Shown here in pieces: positions 61,578-64,000 of a stretch of 64,000 nucleotides of DNA (positions are counted from its first letter, which is position 1; each line of letters starts with the position of its first letter). Under the pieces are notes generated by a model. It saw only the letters and a list, made by a program, of their open reading frames with translations, was not told where the DNA came from and ran no database searches. Origin of the DNA: JAJPKK01 sp963787675 (GTDB lineage Bacteria > Pseudomonadota > Alphaproteobacteria > Rhizobiales > Xanthobacteraceae); the NCBI GenBank assembly GCA_963787675.1, contig CAWBDV010000007.1:1054001-1118000 (forward strand), in the 5' to 3' direction. A program made the translations under genes and the position numbers.

Positions 61578-61644
61578 GATGCTCCTACCTCATGCGTCAA
61601 TCGGTGCACGTGCCGCAAAACGCGCGGACACGTTTCACAGCAAT

Positions 61645-62016
61645 TCAGCGCAGAGGTCTTGGGGGACGGTCGAGACGGTCCGGCGGGAGGCTAGCGGCCC
61701 GATCATTCGGGCCGAGCGCGAGCAGTTCACCGATAGCGCTCGCAGTCTTGACGGCAATCACCGGCGGAATGACGCCGACAAAATAGGCATGAAGGCCGCA
61801 GCAGGCGTCCGCGGGATCGCCCGCCGGAGTCTTCTGGTCGCTGTGATGATGGCCCGCGCCATGATCGGCGTGGCCGTGATGATCGTGAGTCATCGCGGCA
61901 CTCGCAACTCCGCGCGCGCTGCTACGCGGCGATGACACAACGCCGGACAGCTGGGCGACCACGAATAGGGCGACCAGGACGTGGACGAAGCCGGGTATCA
62001 TCCGGAAGCGGTTCAT
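61645..62016 (-). CDS. His-rich DUF2946-like small exported protein, copper locus
   Basis: A 123-residue protein with an N-terminal membrane segment (IPGFVHVLVALFVVAQLSG) and a His-rich middle (MTHDHHGHADHGAGHHHSDQ) followed by DACCGLHAYFVGVIPPVI. A His-rich loop with CC pair and a position at the head of a copper operon resemble DUF2946/CopL-type proteins, which bind copper in the periplasm. The family call is tentative. It is the first gene of the minus-strand copper unit. Confidence 0.65.
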   Translation of the reverse strand: MNRFRMIPGFVHVLVALFVVAQLSGVVSSPRSSARGVASAAMTHDHHGHADHGAGHHHSDQKTPAGDPADACCGLHAYFVGVIPPVIAVKTASAIGELLALGPNDRAASLPPDRLDRPPRPLR

Positions 62017-62065
62017 CGGCGCGTATTTTGGCGGTGCCGCACCGGCCCGTCAATGCGCGGCGCCC

Positions 62066-62149
62066 TGTAGGGTGTGCAAAGCGAAGCGTGCGCACCGCGG
62101 CGAGGCCGAATGGTGCGCACGCGCGTGTCGGCGCTTTGCGCACCCTACA
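62066..62149. repeat. Dispersed inverted repeat (TGTAGGGTGTGC type)
   Basis: TGTAGGGTG opens and CACCCTACA closes an 84-bp element whose arms stay complementary, with mismatches, through CAAAGCG and GCACC segments. I recall similar elements (GTGGGC variants) between genes in Bradyrhizobium-like genomes. It lies in the divergent region between the His-rich gene and the Bug gene. Confidence 0.6.
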
Positions 62150-62207
62150 AATTATTGTAAGGCATCTGCGAAATGCGCACGCAATGTGCGCCCGAAAGGG
62201 AGGTTCG

Positions 62208-63179
62208 ATGCGGCGGCGCGATTTCGTGGCGCTGTGCGGCGGTGCGCTCGCGAGCACCGCGACTTTTCCGCTCGCGGCGGCGGAAATCTACCCTAGCCGG
62301 CCCATCACCATCATCGTACCGTTCGGTCCCGGCAGCGGCACCGATATCGTCGCGCGCATCATCGGCCAGCATCTCGGGACCGCGCTGAAGGCCAACGTTG
62401 TGGTGGACGACCGGCCGGGCGCCAATGGCGGATTAGCTGCCGCATACGTCGCGAAGGCGGCGCCTGACGGCTACACGCTGTTGATGGCGACCAACAGCCC
62501 GATGTCGTCGAACCCGTTCCTTCTGAAGAACGTCGGCTACGATCCCGTGAAAGATTTCGCGCCGATCAGCCGGGTCGGCAGTTTCACGCTGCTGCTCGTC
62601 GTCCACCCGTCGGTGCCGGCCAAAACCCTTGCAGAGCTGATCGCTTACGCCAAAGCCAACCCCGGCAAGCTCACCTACGCGAGCGGCAACACCTCGGGAA
62701 TTCTCGCAGGCGAAACGCTCAAGCATTGGGCCGGCATCGACATTCTCCAGATTCCCTACAAGAGCGTGCCGCCCGCGCTCAACGATACCATTGCCGGGCG
62801 AGTGTCGATGGCCTTCACCGATTTGACGCCGGGTATTCCCCACGTCCAATCGGGCAGCGTGCGGGCAATTGCCATCACGCGGCTTAGGCGCAGCGCGTTG
62901 CTGCCCGGGGTGCCGACGTTCGACGAATCGGGGCTTAAGGATTTCGAGGTCGAATCATGGGCCGGCATGTTCGCACCGGCGGGCACGCCATCGGACATCG
63001 TGGCGCGACTAAGTGTCGAGACTCGCAAGATCGTCGAGATGCCGGAGGTGAAGGCGCAGATCGCCCAGATCGGCTTCGAGATTTTCGGCTCGACGCCGCA
63101 GGAGCTCGGCGCCTTCGTCAAGGATCAGCTCGTTCGCACCGAACGCATGGTGAAAGACGCCGGCATCGAGCCGGAGTGA
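62208..63179 (+). CDS. Tripartite tricarboxylate transporter (Bug/TctC) binding protein
   Basis: A 323-residue periplasmic binding protein with the ATG behind GGGAGG. A Tat-like signal (MRRRDFVALCGGALA) precedes YPSRPITIIVPFGPGSGTDI, VVVDDRPGANGGLAAAYVAK, APDGYTLLMATNSPMSSNPF and IAYAKANPGKLTYASGNTSG, all standard for Bug proteins binding carboxylates. It differs from the 12004 product in having a Tat-type instead of Sec-type signal. The next genes encode a gluconate-2-dehydrogenase-like enzyme, so its ligand may be a sugar acid or related acid. A strong hairpin follows its stop. Confidence 0.88.
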   Translation: MRRRDFVALCGGALASTATFPLAAAEIYPSRPITIIVPFGPGSGTDIVARIIGQHLGTALKANVVVDDRPGANGGLAAAYVAKAAPDGYTLLMATNSPMSSNPFLLKNVGYDPVKDFAPISRVGSFTLLLVVHPSVPAKTLAELIAYAKANPGKLTYASGNTSGILAGETLKHWAGIDILQIPYKSVPPALNDTIAGRVSMAFTDLTPGIPHVQSGSVRAIAITRLRRSALLPGVPTFDESGLKDFEVESWAGMFAPAGTPSDIVARLSVETRKIVEMPEVKAQIAQIGFEIFGSTPQELGAFVKDQLVRTERMVKDAGIEPE

Positions 63180-63204
63180 GGCCTCATCCCTCATCGTTGC
63201 ATCT

Positions 63205-63240
63205 TCCTTCCCCTCCCCCGCACGCGGGGGAGGGGAAGGA
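63205..63240. terminator. Long hairpin repeat, probable terminator
   Basis: A perfect 17-bp stem, TCCTTCCCCTCCCCCGC and its complement around AC, 25 bp after the Bug-gene stop. It belongs to the CT-rich palindrome type also seen at 52289-52314. Confidence 0.65.
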
Positions 63241-63388
63241 AGCTGCGCGAGCAAAGCGTTTCGCTGTGATCGCATCACAGGCACGCTTCATTGAGCAGAG
63301 CGAATTCAATAATTGCTGGAATTGCGATAGTCTTGCGAAACATACCGATGCGCGATGTCGCGACGCATCGGCGGCGGGAGGGAACTCG

Positions 63389-63952
63389 ATGCACGACATT
63401 GCTCGGCGCAGCTTTATCAAGGGCGCCTCGATCGGTGCACTCGCTTTCACCGTCGGTGGCATCGAAGTCATGCTGACGCCGAAGGAGGCGCGCACTCAGG
63501 GCGTGCCTCTGCGTGTGCTCAACTCCGCCGAAGCCGAGACGCTCGAAGCCGTCGGCGACATGCTGGCGATCGGGGCGAAGGACGCCGGCATCGCTCACTT
63601 CGTCGATCAGCAGCTCACGGTGCCGCCGCCTTATGCGCTCTTGAGCCTGCGCGTTTCGGAATTCCGTCCGCCCTACGTTGACTTCTACCGTGATGCGCTT
63701 GCGGCGCTCGAAAGCTCGGCGAAGGCGGTTCACAGCCGCAAGTTTAGCGAATTCAGCGAGGCCGAAAAACTCGAATTCGTCGACCTCCTCAGCCACCATG
63801 AAATCGAGGCCTGGGACGGCAAGGCGACGCAGACGCTGGTCTACGCGACGCTGCGCAACGACGCCGTCGATGTGGTCTACGGTACCGTCGATGGTTTCGC
63901 ACGGATCGGCGTGCCCTACCTTCCGCACATCCTGCCGGAAAGGAAGTGGTGA
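63389..63952 (+). CDS. Gluconate 2-dehydrogenase subunit 3-like protein
   Basis: A 187-residue protein starting at the ATG with GGGAGGG upstream. A Tat signal (ARRSFIKGASIGALAFTVGG) is followed by LNSAEAETLEAVGDMLAIGA and the DLLSHHEIEAWDGKATQTLV region, the pattern of the small subunit of membrane-bound gluconate-2-dehydrogenase, which escorts the flavoprotein subunit to the periplasm. It ends two bases before the GMC-type large-subunit gene, which fits the usual order small-large-cytochrome. Confidence 0.85.
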   Translation: MHDIARRSFIKGASIGALAFTVGGIEVMLTPKEARTQGVPLRVLNSAEAETLEAVGDMLAIGAKDAGIAHFVDQQLTVPPPYALLSLRVSEFRPPYVDFYRDALAALESSAKAVHSRKFSEFSEAEKLEFVDLLSHHEIEAWDGKATQTLVYATLRNDAVDVVYGTVDGFARIGVPYLPHILPERKW

Positions 63953-63953
63953 G

Positions 63954-64000
63954 ATGGCAAACGAGAAAGTCGATGCCGTCATCGTCGGCGCCGGCGCGTC
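63954..64000 (+). CDS. GMC-family oxidoreductase, 5' end only
   Basis: The window ends 16 codons into this gene: MANEKVDAVIVGAGAS, the start of a Rossmann FAD-binding fold (GxGxxG incomplete). Position directly after the subunit 3 gene (start one base after its TGA) makes it the gluconate-2-dehydrogenase-like flavoprotein subunit. Confidence 0.7.
   Translation, partial: MANEKVDAVIVGAGA

Overview
The window looks like a chromosomal segment of an alphaproteobacterium of the order Hyphomicrobiales (Bradyrhizobium/Xanthobacteraceae-like). This is inferred from high GC, an Omp25/Omp31-type porin, two tripartite-tricarboxylate (Bug) binding proteins, a hisZ-hisG pair, a FixK-type box, and several palindromic intergenic repeats of the kind common in that group. 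No rRNA or tRNA gene and no CRISPR array was seen.

Layout. 1-8.9 kb: a DUF2141 tail, an outer-membrane barrel, a frameshifted PRC-barrel gene, a seven-repeat FG-GAP protein with a perfect FNR/FixK box upstream, then an envelope electron-transfer cluster: a porin-like barrel with one N-terminal c-type haem (Cyc2-like), three dihaem cytochromes c, an Omp25-like porin and a VIT/CCC1 iron transporter. 9-13 kb: a LuxR regulator with a degenerate alpha/beta-hydrolase domain, an FAD monooxygenase and a Bug protein. 13-15.4 kb: decayed ABC binding-protein gene, tyrosine integrase and a 3' fragment of an L,D-transpeptidase gene, which together look like the scar of an integrative element. 15.4-21 kb: DUF2076 protein, YdjC-like deacetylase/GtrB/GtrA lipid-glycan genes and two periplasmic/OmpA proteins sharing a repeated domain. 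21-26 kb: hisG-hisZ, enoyl-CoA hydratase, PQQ-like propeller. 26-32.4 kb: a tight six-gene MoxR-DUF58-SpoIIM-RDD operon. 32.4-42.7 kb: AraC regulator, RND efflux pair with an altered proton relay, tandem paralogous membrane proteins, a GT-C glycosyltransferase. 42.7-52.3 kb: superoxide dismutase, HpaI/HpaH aromatic-catabolism pair, HigBA toxin-antitoxin with a perfect operator, Ldh-family dehydrogenase, UbiD decarboxylase with an ABC binding protein, SMP-30 lactonase. 52.3-54 kb: a DUF2325 gene and a molbindin (mop) gene, each preceded by a ModE/Mop-type Mo-box-like site. 54-62 kb: MFS exporter, Usp, GST and a copper module (CusF, multicopper oxidase, TolC, His-rich DUF2946-like). 62-64 kb: second Bug protein and the start of a gluconate-2-dehydrogenase-like operon.

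The two loci most worth attention are the Cyc2-like porin-cytochrome cluster, a candidate route for moving electrons across the outer membrane (possibly from Fe(II)) into dihaem periplasmic carriers, and the DUF2325/mop pair, which looks like a molybdenum-responsive module built around a protein of unknown function.

All calls come from reading translations and motifs by eye. No database search, structure prediction or alignment program was run, so family names are recognition-based and percent identities are not given.
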